The notes below the pieces were generated by a model. That model searched no databases. It was not told the origin of the DNA and saw only the letters and a list, made by a program, of their open reading frames with translations. Source: Terriglobia bacterium (GTDB lineage Bacteria; Acidobacteriota; Terriglobia; Terriglobales; Acidobacteriaceae). From it: DNA of 64,000 bases. Positions 17,078-25,349 of this stretch are shown piece by piece. The DNA is taken from NCBI GenBank assembly GCA_020073395.1, contig JAIQFF010000001.1, forward strand, positions 51,270 through 115,269. The letters run 5' to 3'. Numbering within the stretch: the stretch's first letter is position 1; every line of letters begins with the position of its first letter. The translations under genes were made by a program, and so were the position numbers.

Positions 17078-17106
17078 ATTATAGGTTCTTTCCCCCGCGC
17101 GCCCAA
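17078..17106 (-). promoter_or_regulatory. Putative promoter of the ECF sigma/anti-sigma operon
   Basis: On the minus strand a perfect TATAAT lies at 17083-17078, and TTGGGC lies 17 bases upstream at 17106-17101. Transcription would begin close to the GGGGAGG that precedes the ATG at 17063. This looks like a housekeeping promoter. I saw no obvious GAAC/TC autoregulatory ECF promoter. Bases 17107-17361 hold nothing else I can support. Confidence 0.5.
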
Positions 17107-17361
17107 AAGTAAAACGCAGACTACGTGAGGCCAGGAAATCTGCCTGTTATGTATAGACCCCAGAGTGGCAGATAGAGTTCCACCGTGGCAACTGTCCTGA
17201 TTTCAGTACTTTAGGGATGGCCTGCTAACGCTTTGCACAATCGGCGGGGCGAAGGTTCAAGGGTGCGAGTTTACTTTGCGTCCTTTGCAGCACTTTTTGC
17301 GCTCTTAAGCGTGGAGATTAAGCCCCTTACCGCAACGGACGAAAAGAGAACCAGGGCTGCG

Positions 17362-18090
17362 CTATTTTGGTGGGGTTCCCGTGGTGCTGGGGCTGGTCGT
17401 GCTGGGATTGGTGGTGCTGGGGCTGGCGGTGTTGGCGTGGGGCTTGACGACGGGCTTCTTTTTGACCGGCTTCTTTGGCGGCGCGTTATCGTCCACCACA
17501 ATCTTCTTGGGAGGCTCCGAAGGCGTGCTGGCCTGCGCGTTTTGCAGCGCCGTGCGCAGGCGGGTCACCTCCGCCTCTTTGGCTCCTGCCAGGGTTTCCA
17601 TGCGCTCGGCAAAGGAACGCCGCGCTCGCTCGAAGGCGCTGACATCGTTCTCCAGCGACTGGAACTCATCCTTGGAACCAAATGCTCCGGCCGATTCCGC
17701 CACCGATTCGAACACATCGTAGAGCGCGTCCAGATTGCGATAGAGCTTGAACGTGGAAGTGAGATTCTCTGGAGACGCCTTCAGTTCGGCGATAATCTCT
17801 GGCAACGCCGACTGCAGGTTGCGCTGGATGGATTCCATATTCCCCTGGGCCTGCCGTTTGCTGCCCGAGTCCGTCTTCCATTTCTCGATGCGTAGCTTGG
17901 CCAAGTCCACCTGCGCCGCCTGCGATGCCTGTTCCAGCTGCGAGAGCAACAGGTTCAGCTGATTGACGGAAGAATAGGACACCGGACCCTGAGGCGCGGG
18001 CTGGTTCGCGGAAATAACCTGTGCACCCACCGCCAGACAAAGCGGCAACAGGCACAAATATCGAAAACGCAAGAAAGGGTTTGGTTTCAT
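17362..18090 (-). CDS. Secreted protein of unknown function with Pro/Thr-rich tail
   Basis: This 242-residue protein begins with a signal peptide (YLCLLPLCLAVGAQVISA). The middle (about 40-190) is predicted helical with heptad-like patterns: VNQLNLLLSQLEQASQAAQVD, MESIQRNLQSALPEIIAELK and ERMETLAGAKEAEVTRLRTAL. The C-terminus is a basic Lys/Pro segment (PPKKPVKKKPVVKP) followed by imperfect NPSTT/SPSTT repeats. The composition suggests a periplasmic coiled-coil protein whose tail binds the cell wall or an anionic surface. That is speculation. I do not recognise the family. It stands alone on the minus strand between the sigma operon and the tRNA gene. Confidence 0.7.
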   Translation of the reverse strand: MKPNPFLRFRYLCLLPLCLAVGAQVISANQPAPQGPVSYSSVNQLNLLLSQLEQASQAAQVDLAKLRIEKWKTDSGSKRQAQGNMESIQRNLQSALPEIIAELKASPENLTSTFKLYRNLDALYDVFESVAESAGAFGSKDEFQSLENDVSAFERARRSFAERMETLAGAKEAEVTRLRTALQNAQASTPSEPPKKIVVDDNAPPKKPVKKKPVVKPHANTASPSTTNPSTTSPSTTGTPPK

Positions 18091-18248
18091 TAAGGTCGCC
18101 GCAAATCGTCACACAGAATACTAAGTTTCGCGGCTTTCGCAAAATTTACACCGTACTAGAGATGCTGGCAGTCAGCAGCGGGTTTGACTATCGATAGCCG
18201 GTAGGCGAGAATTGAGTTGCTCGAGTCCCCTCGTACAAATTCTCACGT

Positions 18249-18324
18249 GGGCCTGTGGCGCAGCTGGGAGCGCGCTTCCATGGCATGGAAGAGGTCGTCG
18301 GTTCGATCCCGACCAGGTCCACCA
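18249..18324 (+). tRNA. tRNA-Ala (anticodon GGC)
   Basis: The acceptor strands GGGCCTG (18249-18255) and CAGGTCC (18314-18320) pair with one G-T. The anticodon stem is CTTCC/GGAAG with the loop ATGGCAT, giving anticodon GGC for alanine. The T-loop reads GGTTCGATCCC, and the CCA end (18322-18324) is encoded. No intron is present. Confidence 0.96.
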
Positions 18325-19072
18325 AATCTCGACGGTGAGTTCCTCAAAGCGCGGCTCTGGTGGGTTCTTCGTTGCGGGAAGATCCGTCAGTCCTCCAACT
18401 GAACAGATTGGTACGCCAACGTGCAGACATCGAGCGATGACCCGAATTAAAAAAATAAATAAAAATGGAAACCGGAACGTTGTTACTGTAGACCGATAGG
18501 TTCAGCAGGATGTAGCCGCGTCCTCTGGTTCTGCGGAAGTGGTCCTTGTCAATCAAATACAAACGCCGAACTTGGCGTGGTATTACAACACCTCCATTTT
18601 CCAAGCAGAACCATATTGATATTAAAAAGCTCAGCTTGAGGTCTGAGGCCGCGCTTTTTAAGAGTTACAAGGAGCAACTGCCGAGTGATCTGATTCAGCA
18701 GACCCGGAGGCATCCCAGATTTTTGGGCACGCTCCTGAAACGAAGGAGTGGCCGCTAAAGATTTCGATAAACGACAAGAAATATTGCAACCTGGTTTCGG
18801 TTGGTGCATCCAAGGGCTAACGTCGCGAATTGGCAGCGCCTGCGAGTTCCTGAAGGAAGTTCTGCCGGGCGTAAGACTTCGACCTCCTAGCCTGATTTTG
18901 TTTTTGGAGCTCGGATGCTGTGCGGTACCAAGTACGAAGTGATGGCGAGGACGTTTCGCCCTGCCTGCACTTGTGTGTTTTACTCGTTTGTCTCCCCAGG
19001 TTCCCAGCTTTTGGTCCCTTACCTCAACTTAAATCCCACCCTCACAATTCAATATAACGCCCGGAGGAAGTC
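18325..19072. other. Gene-poor, comparatively AT-rich gap downstream of tRNA-Ala
   Basis: About 750 bases between the tRNA and the dehydratase gene contain only short frames (the longest about 70-100 codons) with no ribosome-binding site or recognisable domain. The segment around 18440-18480 is A-rich (attaaaaaaataaataaaaa). No second copy of the tRNA 3' end, which would mark an integrated element, is visible. A TATAAC-like box at about 19051 and GGAGGAA at 19064-19070 probably serve the following gene. Confidence 0.5.
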
Positions 19073-20863
19073 ATGGCGACGAATCTCATCCAGATTGAAA
19101 ATGACTTGGAAATCAAACAGCGGCTGGAAGCAGAGCGCGCACGTCTGCGGAAAATTGCTGGACTCGATCAACCCACGCACTTCCACCGGCCAGTCGAACG
19201 CGCCTTCATTGCCGAAGAGCGCAGCCAGGTGACGATTCTATTCGGCGGCTTTACCTGGAAACACGAAGACCTGATCCGCGCCGTCTTCCAGGGTTGCGGC
19301 TATCGCTGCGAGAAGCTTCCGGTACCGAACGTCGCTGCCTTCCAGACGGGCAAGGAATTCGGAAATAACGGCCAGTGCAATCCGACCTACTTTACTGTCG
19401 GTAATTTGGTGCAGTACCTGCAGTTTCTGGAAAAAGAGGGCCTGCCACGCCAGCGGATTCTGGACAACTTCGTCTTCTTTACGGCGGGCTCATGCGGTCC
19501 CTGCCGCTTCGGCATGTATGAGGCCGAATACCGGTTTGCGCTGAAGAACGCTGGCTTCGACGGCTTCCGCGTCCTGTTATTCAAGGACAGTGATGGGATC
19601 AAAGCAGCCTCCGGCGAGCCCGGGTTGAAGTTCACGGTTGATTTTGGCTTCGGGATGCTGAACGCCATGCAGCTGGGCGACGTGATCAACGATTTGATCT
19701 ACCAGATTCGGCCTTATGAAGTGAATCAGGGTGAGACTGACCGCGTCTTTCGTGAGATGGTCGACGGTTTGTGCGATGACCTGAAGAACCGCAAGTCGTA
19801 TGAAATCGAACAGCTTGCCCCGGACTGGGCGAAACCCAAGTTCAAGAACAACAAAATTTTACGAAACACTTTCAACGTGTTCGGCAAGTGGCACGAGCAC
19901 ATGTGGGGCAAGGACTACCTGAACGCCCTGCACGCGGCTCAGGAAAAGATCAACACGATCGAAGTGGACCGCACCCGGGTCAAGCCGCTGGTGAAGATCA
20001 CCGGTGAATTCTGGGCGCAGATCACCGAAGGCGACGGCAACTTCCACATGTTCGATTTCCTGGAGCGCGAAGGGGCGCAGGTCCTGGTGGAACCAATCGC
20101 GACGTGGGTGGCCTACCTGATGTACCAGGCGAAGGCGCATGCCAAAGCGAAGTGGCCCGTAAACCGGCCACACCGGAATCCGGAGTGGTACGAGGTGAAG
20201 AAACAGTTTGCCAACTACATCGGCCTGCGCAAGAAGCTGTGGGGCATCGGCGCCGGAGAGCGCATGTGGAATTTCTTTTACCACCGCACCATCAAACATC
20301 TGGGCGGCATCACCCACCAACTGGTGCCGCAAACCGAGCTGGCCGAGATGGCGCATCCCTTCTACAACCAGTTCGCGAGGGGTGGCGAAGGGCACCTTGA
20401 AGTCGGCAAGAACGTCTACTACACGGTGCACAAGCTGTGCCACATGGTGCTGGCGCTGAAGCCGTTCGGATGTATGCCGTCGTCTCAGTCCGACGGCGTG
20501 CAATCCGCGGTGGTGAACAGATTCAAAGACATGATCTTCCTGCCCATCGAAACCTCGGGCGAAGGCGAAGTCAATGCCCACAGCCGGGTCCAGATGGCGC
20601 TCGGTGAAGCCAAGGTGAAGGCAAAGACCGAGTTCGAGCAATGCCTGAAGTCCACCGGCAAGACGCTCCCGGAGATCAGGGAGTACATCGAGCAGCACCC
20701 CGAACTGAAGCACCCGTTCTATCACGTGCCGCATCGCGAAGGAGTCGCGGGTACGGCTGCCCAGTTCATTTTGCACGTCAGCGATCGCATCAATCGGGAC
20801 AAGGAATTCTGGAAGCGCTCACGCGTGCCCGGAGCTGCGATTCCCGCAGCGTCCGGCGACTGA
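19073..20863 (+). CDS. 2-hydroxyacyl-CoA dehydratase-like (HgdB-type) iron-sulfur protein
   Basis: This 596-residue cytoplasmic protein resembles the dehydratase-like part of large CoA-enzyme activase proteins. The Cys clusters are in GNNGQCNPTYFTVGNL (about residue 101), TAGSCGPCRFGMYEAEYR (about 139-142) and LALKPFGCMPSSQSDGVQSA (about 468). They are candidates for binding a [4Fe-4S] cluster. The family of 2-hydroxyacyl-CoA dehydratases and benzoyl-CoA reductases uses ATP-driven, very low-potential electrons. The substrate here is unknown. GGAGGAA four bases before the ATG supports the start. The next gene, 72 bases downstream, encodes the matching BadF-type activator. In many genomes both parts form one polypeptide; here they are separate, with the dehydratase-like part first. 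Confidence 0.8.
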   Translation: MATNLIQIENDLEIKQRLEAERARLRKIAGLDQPTHFHRPVERAFIAEERSQVTILFGGFTWKHEDLIRAVFQGCGYRCEKLPVPNVAAFQTGKEFGNNGQCNPTYFTVGNLVQYLQFLEKEGLPRQRILDNFVFFTAGSCGPCRFGMYEAEYRFALKNAGFDGFRVLLFKDSDGIKAASGEPGLKFTVDFGFGMLNAMQLGDVINDLIYQIRPYEVNQGETDRVFREMVDGLCDDLKNRKSYEIEQLAPDWAKPKFKNNKILRNTFNVFGKWHEHMWGKDYLNALHAAQEKINTIEVDRTRVKPLVKITGEFWAQITEGDGNFHMFDFLEREGAQVLVEPIATWVAYLMYQAKAHAKAKWPVNRPHRNPEWYEVKKQFANYIGLRKKLWGIGAGERMWNFFYHRTIKHLGGITHQLVPQTELAEMAHPFYNQFARGGEGHLEVGKNVYYTVHKLCHMVLALKPFGCMPSSQSDGVQSAVVNRFKDMIFLPIETSGEGEVNAHSRVQMALGEAKVKAKTEFEQCLKSTGKTLPEIREYIEQHPELKHPFYHVPHREGVAGTAAQFILHVSDRINRDKEFWKRSRVPGAAIPAASGD

Positions 20864-20935
20864 TTCGGACGGCCTCACCGCCGAGGCCGTTGAGTCCGCC
20901 AAACCACTGACAACGTTTTATGAAGAGAGGCAGTA

Positions 20936-23900
20936 ATGCACGATCACAAAGTGCCGCAGCTGATTCAGATCGCCCCGCTCGAACCCCAGGTTGCTCCGGT
21001 CCAACGCGAGACCCAGGCGCAGAGCCCGCACGATCACCAGACCAGGTTTCTGGTCGGGCTCGATGTGGGATCCACCACAGTGAAGGCGGTCGCCGTCGAA
21101 GCGGACAGCGACCGGGTGCTGTGGCAGGACTACCAGCGCCACGAAACCAAGCAGCCCGAGAAGACGCTGGAATTCCTGAAGCGCATGGAAGCCGAGATAG
21201 GAATCAATCGCCACAACACGCGTATGTTCCTGACCGGCTCCGGCGGAGGGGTGATTGCGGACCGGATCGGCGCAAAGTTTGTGCAGGAAGTTACCGCCGT
21301 TTCCCTCGCCGTGGAAAAGCTTCATCCCGAGGTTTACTCCGTCATCGAACTAGGCGGACAGGACGCCAAGATCATCGTCTTCAAGGACGACGAAGAGACC
21401 GGGCGAAAAAAGAAGATCCCATCGATGAATGACAAATGTGCCGGAGGCACAGGCGCGGTCATCGACAAGATCAATGCCAAGCTGAAAATTCCCACTGATC
21501 TGCTCGCCGAACAGCGCTATCACGGCATCAAGCTCCATAAAGTGGCAGGCAAGTGCGGAGTGTTCGCGGAAACCGACATCAACGGGCTGCAAAAGGTCGG
21601 TACACCGCCGGATGAACTGATGGCGTCCTTGTTCGAAGCCATTGTGCTGCAGAACTTGAGCGTTCTCACCCGCGGCCACACATTGCGGCCGCACGTGCTG
21701 CTCTTAGGTGGCCCCAACAGTTTCATTCGCGGCATGCGGGAAGCCTGGCAGGCAAATATTCCGCGCATGTGGCAGGAGCGGAAGGTTGCTCTCCCCGAGG
21801 GCGCGAAACCGGAAGACCTGATCAAAGTGCCGCAGAACGCGCAGTACTTTGCCGCACTGGGCGCCATCGAGTTCGGGCGCACCGAAGACGATTGCGTCGG
21901 CTGCTATCGTGGCTGTGACAATCTGGTTCACTACATTGAGTACGGACGCCAGGAAGAGAAAGCCAAGTCCGGCGGCAAAGGACTGGTGGAGAACCCGGAG
22001 GATCTGCCGGTGTTCAAGGAAGCCTATCGCCGCAAGAAGTTCACGCCCGCAGTCTTTCAGAAAGGAAGCACGGTCGGGGGCTTCATTGGAATTGATGGCG
22101 GCTCCACTTCAACCAAGGCCGTACTGCTCGACGAAAACGGCACCATTCTGTGCAAGGCTTATCAGCTCTCGAACGGCAATCCGATTCAGGACACAATCGA
22201 AATGTTCGAGAACCTGCGCGGACAGGTGGAAGCTCAGAGGGCCAAACTCGAGGTGCTGGGCGTAGCCACGACTGGCTATGCGAAAGACATCCTGAAGGAC
22301 GTGCTCCATGCGGATGTAGCACTGGTCGAGACCGTGGCCCACACGGAGTCGGCGCTTAAGTTTTACGACGATCCCCACGTGATCGTGGATGTGGGCGGGC
22401 AGGACATCAAGATCATCATGCTGCACAACGGACGGGTCAAGGATTTCAAGCTGAACACGCAGTGTTCGGCGGGCAATGGCTACTTTCTGCAATCCACTGC
22501 GGAGGGCTTCGGCCTCGGCGTCGAACAATATGCCGATCTGGCGTTCTCGGCTCAATCCATGCCCGTTTTCGGATACGGCTGCGCCGTCTTCATGCAGTCC
22601 GACATTGTGAACTTCCAGCGGCAAGGCTGGCGGGCGGAAGAAATCCTGGCCGGGCTGGCCGCAGTGCTTCCCAAGAACGTGTTCCTGTATGTGGCCAGCA
22701 TTCCAAATCTGGCTGCCCTCGGCACGCGTTTCGTTCTGCAAGGCGGGACACAGAACAACCTGGCGGTGGTGAAAGCTGAGGTCGACTTCATCAACAACAG
22801 TTTCCGGGCCGCTGGCAAGAAGCCGGAGATTATCGTTCACGAATTCTGCGGCGAATCAGGAGCCATTGGCGCCGCGGCCGAGTCCCTGCGCCTGTGGCGG
22901 AATGGCCAGCAGACCACGTTTGTCGGACTCGATGCCGTCCGCAAAATCGAATACCGTACCACTCGCAACGAAGCCACGCGCTGCTATTTTTGCAAAAACA
23001 ATTGCCTGCGCACTTTTATTGACATCCGCACCGCGCCAAAGGACGACCTGAGCTTTGTGCCGATCCAGAAAGTGACCAAGGTCCCGCTGATGCACGGCGA
23101 GCAGCGCCTGATCATCGCCACCTGCGAAAAGGGTTTGGTCGAGGATGTCAACGACATGAAGGACATCAAGGCGGGAATCGACCAGATCAAAGACAAGCAC
23201 CCGAACTTCGTGGACATCGCGGCGCACGAAGTATTCCGCCCGATCAATCCCAGGAGCGTAGCCGATCCGGTTCCGGTCACGAAATTCTGGAATAAGACAG
23301 CCAAAGAGCGAATTCCGCTGATGGAGAATCGCAAGAAGCTCCGCGTCGGTATTCCGCGGGTCCTCAACATCTACACCTACGCGCCGCTGTTTAACGGTTA
23401 CTTCGAAAGTCTGGGCGTGCAGCCGGAAAACATCATCTATTCCGATTACACCAGTTCCGATCTGTACCGCGCCGGCGCCAGTCGGGGCGCAATCGACCCC
23501 TGCTTCCCCGCCAAGATCGGCATCTCCCACGTTTACAACCTGATTCAGGAAAAGCACCGCAAGAAGCCGCTGAACGTCATCTTCTTCCCGATGTACGACG
23601 TGCTTACTTCGCCGCTGGTCAAGATTGTGGACGCGAACGCATGTCCGACTGTGACAGCAACCCCTGAAACGGTAAAGGCCGCATTCACGAAAGAGAACGA
23701 CGTCTTCGCCGAGCACAACGTGAAGTACGTGGATCCGGTCTTGAACTTTGCCGACCGCAAGCTGTTCGCTCACCAGATGCTGCAGGCATGGCAGCCAATC
23801 CTTGGCTTATCGCAGGAAGAAAATGACCGTGCGGTCGAAGTCGGCTTCAAGGCACTGGCGGACTATGAAGCGAGGATCCGCAGGCGTGCCCGGCAGGTGC

Positions 23901-24538
23901 TCGATCAGCTGGAGCGGGAGGACCGCATCGGCATCGTCATGCTGGGCCGGCCCTATCACCACGATCCTGGGCTGAATCACGAAATCATGGAAGAGTTCCA
24001 GAAGCTGGGCTATCCCATCTTCTCGCAAAACACGCTGCCGCTGGACGAAGACATGCTGGAGCGGCTGTTCGGTGAGGAGGTGAGGGCGAGTGTAATCAGC
24101 AGTCCGCTCGACATTAGCGACGCCTGGAAGAATTCATATTCCTGCAGCACGAACCACAAAGTATGGGCAGCGAAGTTTACTGCTCGGCATCCCAACCTGG
24201 TTGCGCTCGAAATCTCCAGCTTCAAATGCGGACACGACGCCCCCATTTACGGCGTGATTGAAGGCATCATCGAGCAGTCGGGCACGCCCTACTTCTGTTT
24301 CAAAGATCTCGACGAGAACAAGCCGTCTGGTTCGATAAAGATCCGCGTGGAAACCATCGACTATTTCCTGCGCCGTTACCGGGAGGAAGTGATCCGCAAA
24401 CGAAAAGCCGCGGAGGATATTGAGGCTCAACTAGCCGCGCTGGAGGCGCAGTTGCGGCGCGAGCATCTCGGCACCGAAGCGTCGCCGGTAGAAGGAGCAA
24501 CCTGGGAGCAATCGGCGCACACGATGGCTGCTGACTAG
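20936..24538 (+). CDS. BadF/BcrA-type acyl-CoA dehydratase activase, double ATPase domain plus DUF2229
   Basis: This 1200-residue protein has two BcrAD_BadFG ASKHA-type ATPase domains. Domain 1 (about 38-330) shows GLDVGSTTVKAV, ELGGQDAKI, NDKCAGGTGAVID and CGVFAETDI. Domain 2 (about 382-640) shows GIDGGSTSTKAV, DVGGQDIKI, QCSAGNGYFLQ and GCAVFMQSDIVN. Both keep the two cysteines expected to hold the shared [4Fe-4S] cluster. The C-terminal half contains a DUF2229-like region from about residue 800 (LRVGIPRVLNIYTYAP, IDPCFPAKIGISHVYNLIQ), then HgdB-like sequence (GIVMLGRPYHHDPGLNHEI). It likely transfers ATP-energised electrons to the upstream protein. GAGAGG before the ATG supports the start. 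Confidence 0.85.
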   Translation: MHDHKVPQLIQIAPLEPQVAPVQRETQAQSPHDHQTRFLVGLDVGSTTVKAVAVEADSDRVLWQDYQRHETKQPEKTLEFLKRMEAEIGINRHNTRMFLTGSGGGVIADRIGAKFVQEVTAVSLAVEKLHPEVYSVIELGGQDAKIIVFKDDEETGRKKKIPSMNDKCAGGTGAVIDKINAKLKIPTDLLAEQRYHGIKLHKVAGKCGVFAETDINGLQKVGTPPDELMASLFEAIVLQNLSVLTRGHTLRPHVLLLGGPNSFIRGMREAWQANIPRMWQERKVALPEGAKPEDLIKVPQNAQYFAALGAIEFGRTEDDCVGCYRGCDNLVHYIEYGRQEEKAKSGGKGLVENPEDLPVFKEAYRRKKFTPAVFQKGSTVGGFIGIDGGSTSTKAVLLDENGTILCKAYQLSNGNPIQDTIEMFENLRGQVEAQRAKLEVLGVATTGYAKDILKDVLHADVALVETVAHTESALKFYDDPHVIVDVGGQDIKIIMLHNGRVKDFKLNTQCSAGNGYFLQSTAEGFGLGVEQYADLAFSAQSMPVFGYGCAVFMQSDIVNFQRQGWRAEEILAGLAAVLPKNVFLYVASIPNLAALGTRFVLQGGTQNNLAVVKAEVDFINNSFRAAGKKPEIIVHEFCGESGAIGAAAESLRLWRNGQQTTFVGLDAVRKIEYRTTRNEATRCYFCKNNCLRTFIDIRTAPKDDLSFVPIQKVTKVPLMHGEQRLIIATCEKGLVEDVNDMKDIKAGIDQIKDKHPNFVDIAAHEVFRPINPRSVADPVPVTKFWNKTAKERIPLMENRKKLRVGIPRVLNIYTYAPLFNGYFESLGVQPENIIYSDYTSSDLYRAGASRGAIDPCFPAKIGISHVYNLIQEKHRKKPLNVIFFPMYDVLTSPLVKIVDANACPTVTATPETVKAAFTKENDVFAEHNVKYVDPVLNFADRKLFAHQMLQAWQPILGLSQEENDRAVEVGFKALADYEARIRRRARQVLDQLEREDRIGIVMLGRPYHHDPGLNHEIMEEFQKLGYPIFSQNTLPLDEDMLERLFGEEVRASVISSPLDISDAWKNSYSCSTNHKVWAAKFTARHPNLVALEISSFKCGHDAPIYGVIEGIIEQSGTPYFCFKDLDENKPSGSIKIRVETIDYFLRRYREEVIRKRKAAEDIEAQLAALEAQLRREHLGTEASPVEGATWEQSAHTMAAD

Positions 24539-24547
24539 AACGGAGAA

Positions 24548-24573
24548 CTTTCTGCAGAAGTTAAGGCAGAAAG
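24548..24573. other. Hairpin between convergent genes
   Basis: CTTTCTGC (24548-24555) and GCAGAAAG (24566-24573) form a perfect 8-bp inverted repeat in the short gap between the activase stop and the convergent nucleotidyltransferase stop. There is no T-run, so it could only be a weak or factor-assisted terminator. Confidence 0.35.
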
Positions 24574-24602
24574 GCATTAAGGGGCTCGATCGTAGATGGC
24601 AC

Positions 24603-25349
24603 CTAGAAACCCGCCCACTGCTCCAAATCGCGAGCGGCTTGCTTCAAATCGTCGGGCCTGCCCAGGTCACGCCAATAGTATTCGTCGGATCGAAACCCCA
24701 CTATTCTTTCGTCGAGGCCGGCCAGACGCAGATAAGGAGTGATGATGGAAAAAATTCCTTCTTCCGCCATCATTCGAATAAAGCGAGGCGAAATCACGTG
24801 GATCCCGCCAAAGGCCAGCGCTTGAGTCTGCGATGAAGATCGAACCAGCTCAGTTTCCCCATCGCGCCCCGACCGGCGGCCGCAAAGCTGGAGCTGCTGG
24901 TCGAACAGGAGGTACCGGGAAGTCTGGCGGTCTTGCACTGCCAGGGTGGCTAGAGCTTGATTGTCGGTGTGAAATTGCGCCATGCGTCGCAAGTCAATAG
25001 TGCTGATAACATCGACGTTGTGCAAGAGGAATGGCTCTTCGGGACGGCTGGAATCTTCGAGAAAAAAATATCCCGCCTTTTTCAGTCCACCGCCGGTGTC
25101 GAGCAATACATCTTCGCGAGAGACTTCAATTCTCATGCCGAAATTATCGTGGGTTTTCAAATACTCGAGAACCATGTCGGCGAAGTGATGCACGTTGACA
25201 ATGACTTCGCGGATGCCAAAGGTACGCAAACGGGTCAGTGTGATTTCAAGCAGGGTGCGGCCGGCAACTTCTACCAGCGCCTTGGGGCGGTCATCGGTGA
25301 ATGGTCGCAGGCGGGTACCGAGACCGGCAGCCAGGACCATCGCCTTCAT
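24603..25349 (-). CDS. murU: MurU-like sugar-1-phosphate nucleotidyltransferase
   Basis: This 248-residue cytoplasmic enzyme carries the nucleotidyltransferase signature MVLAAGLGTRLRPFTDDRPK at its N-terminus. Further matches are LVEVAGRTLLE and the LLDTGGGLKKAGYFF segment (about 82-96), which resembles the ETGGG of MurU. MurU makes UDP-MurNAc from MurNAc-1-phosphate in a cell-wall recycling bypass. The start codon overlaps the stop of the AmgK-like kinase gene by four bases, and MurU with AmgK is the known recycling pair. Without that neighbour, GDP-mannose or dTDP-glucose pyrophosphorylase would be alternatives. The identification is therefore partly by context. Confidence 0.7.
   Translation of the reverse strand: MKAMVLAAGLGTRLRPFTDDRPKALVEVAGRTLLEITLTRLRTFGIREVIVNVHHFADMVLEYLKTHDNFGMRIEVSREDVLLDTGGGLKKAGYFFLEDSSRPEEPFLLHNVDVISTIDLRRMAQFHTDNQALATLAVQDRQTSRYLLFDQQLQLCGRRSGRDGETELVRSSSQTQALAFGGIHVISPRFIRMMAEEGIFSIITPYLRLAGLDERIVGFRSDEYYWRDLGRPDDLKQAARDLEQWAGF

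Noticed and set aside
18249-19072. tRNA-Ala as the attachment site of an integrated element
   Set aside because: No integrase gene and no repeat of the tRNA 3' end were found in the 750 bases downstream.
19073-24538. Benzoyl-CoA reductase genes
   Set aside because: The BadF-like domains are shared by several activases; no separate BcrB/BcrC/BcrD-type subunits or aromatic pathway genes are nearby.
24548-24573. Intrinsic terminator between the convergent genes
   Set aside because: The stem is perfect but no run of T follows on either strand, so it is listed only as a hairpin.
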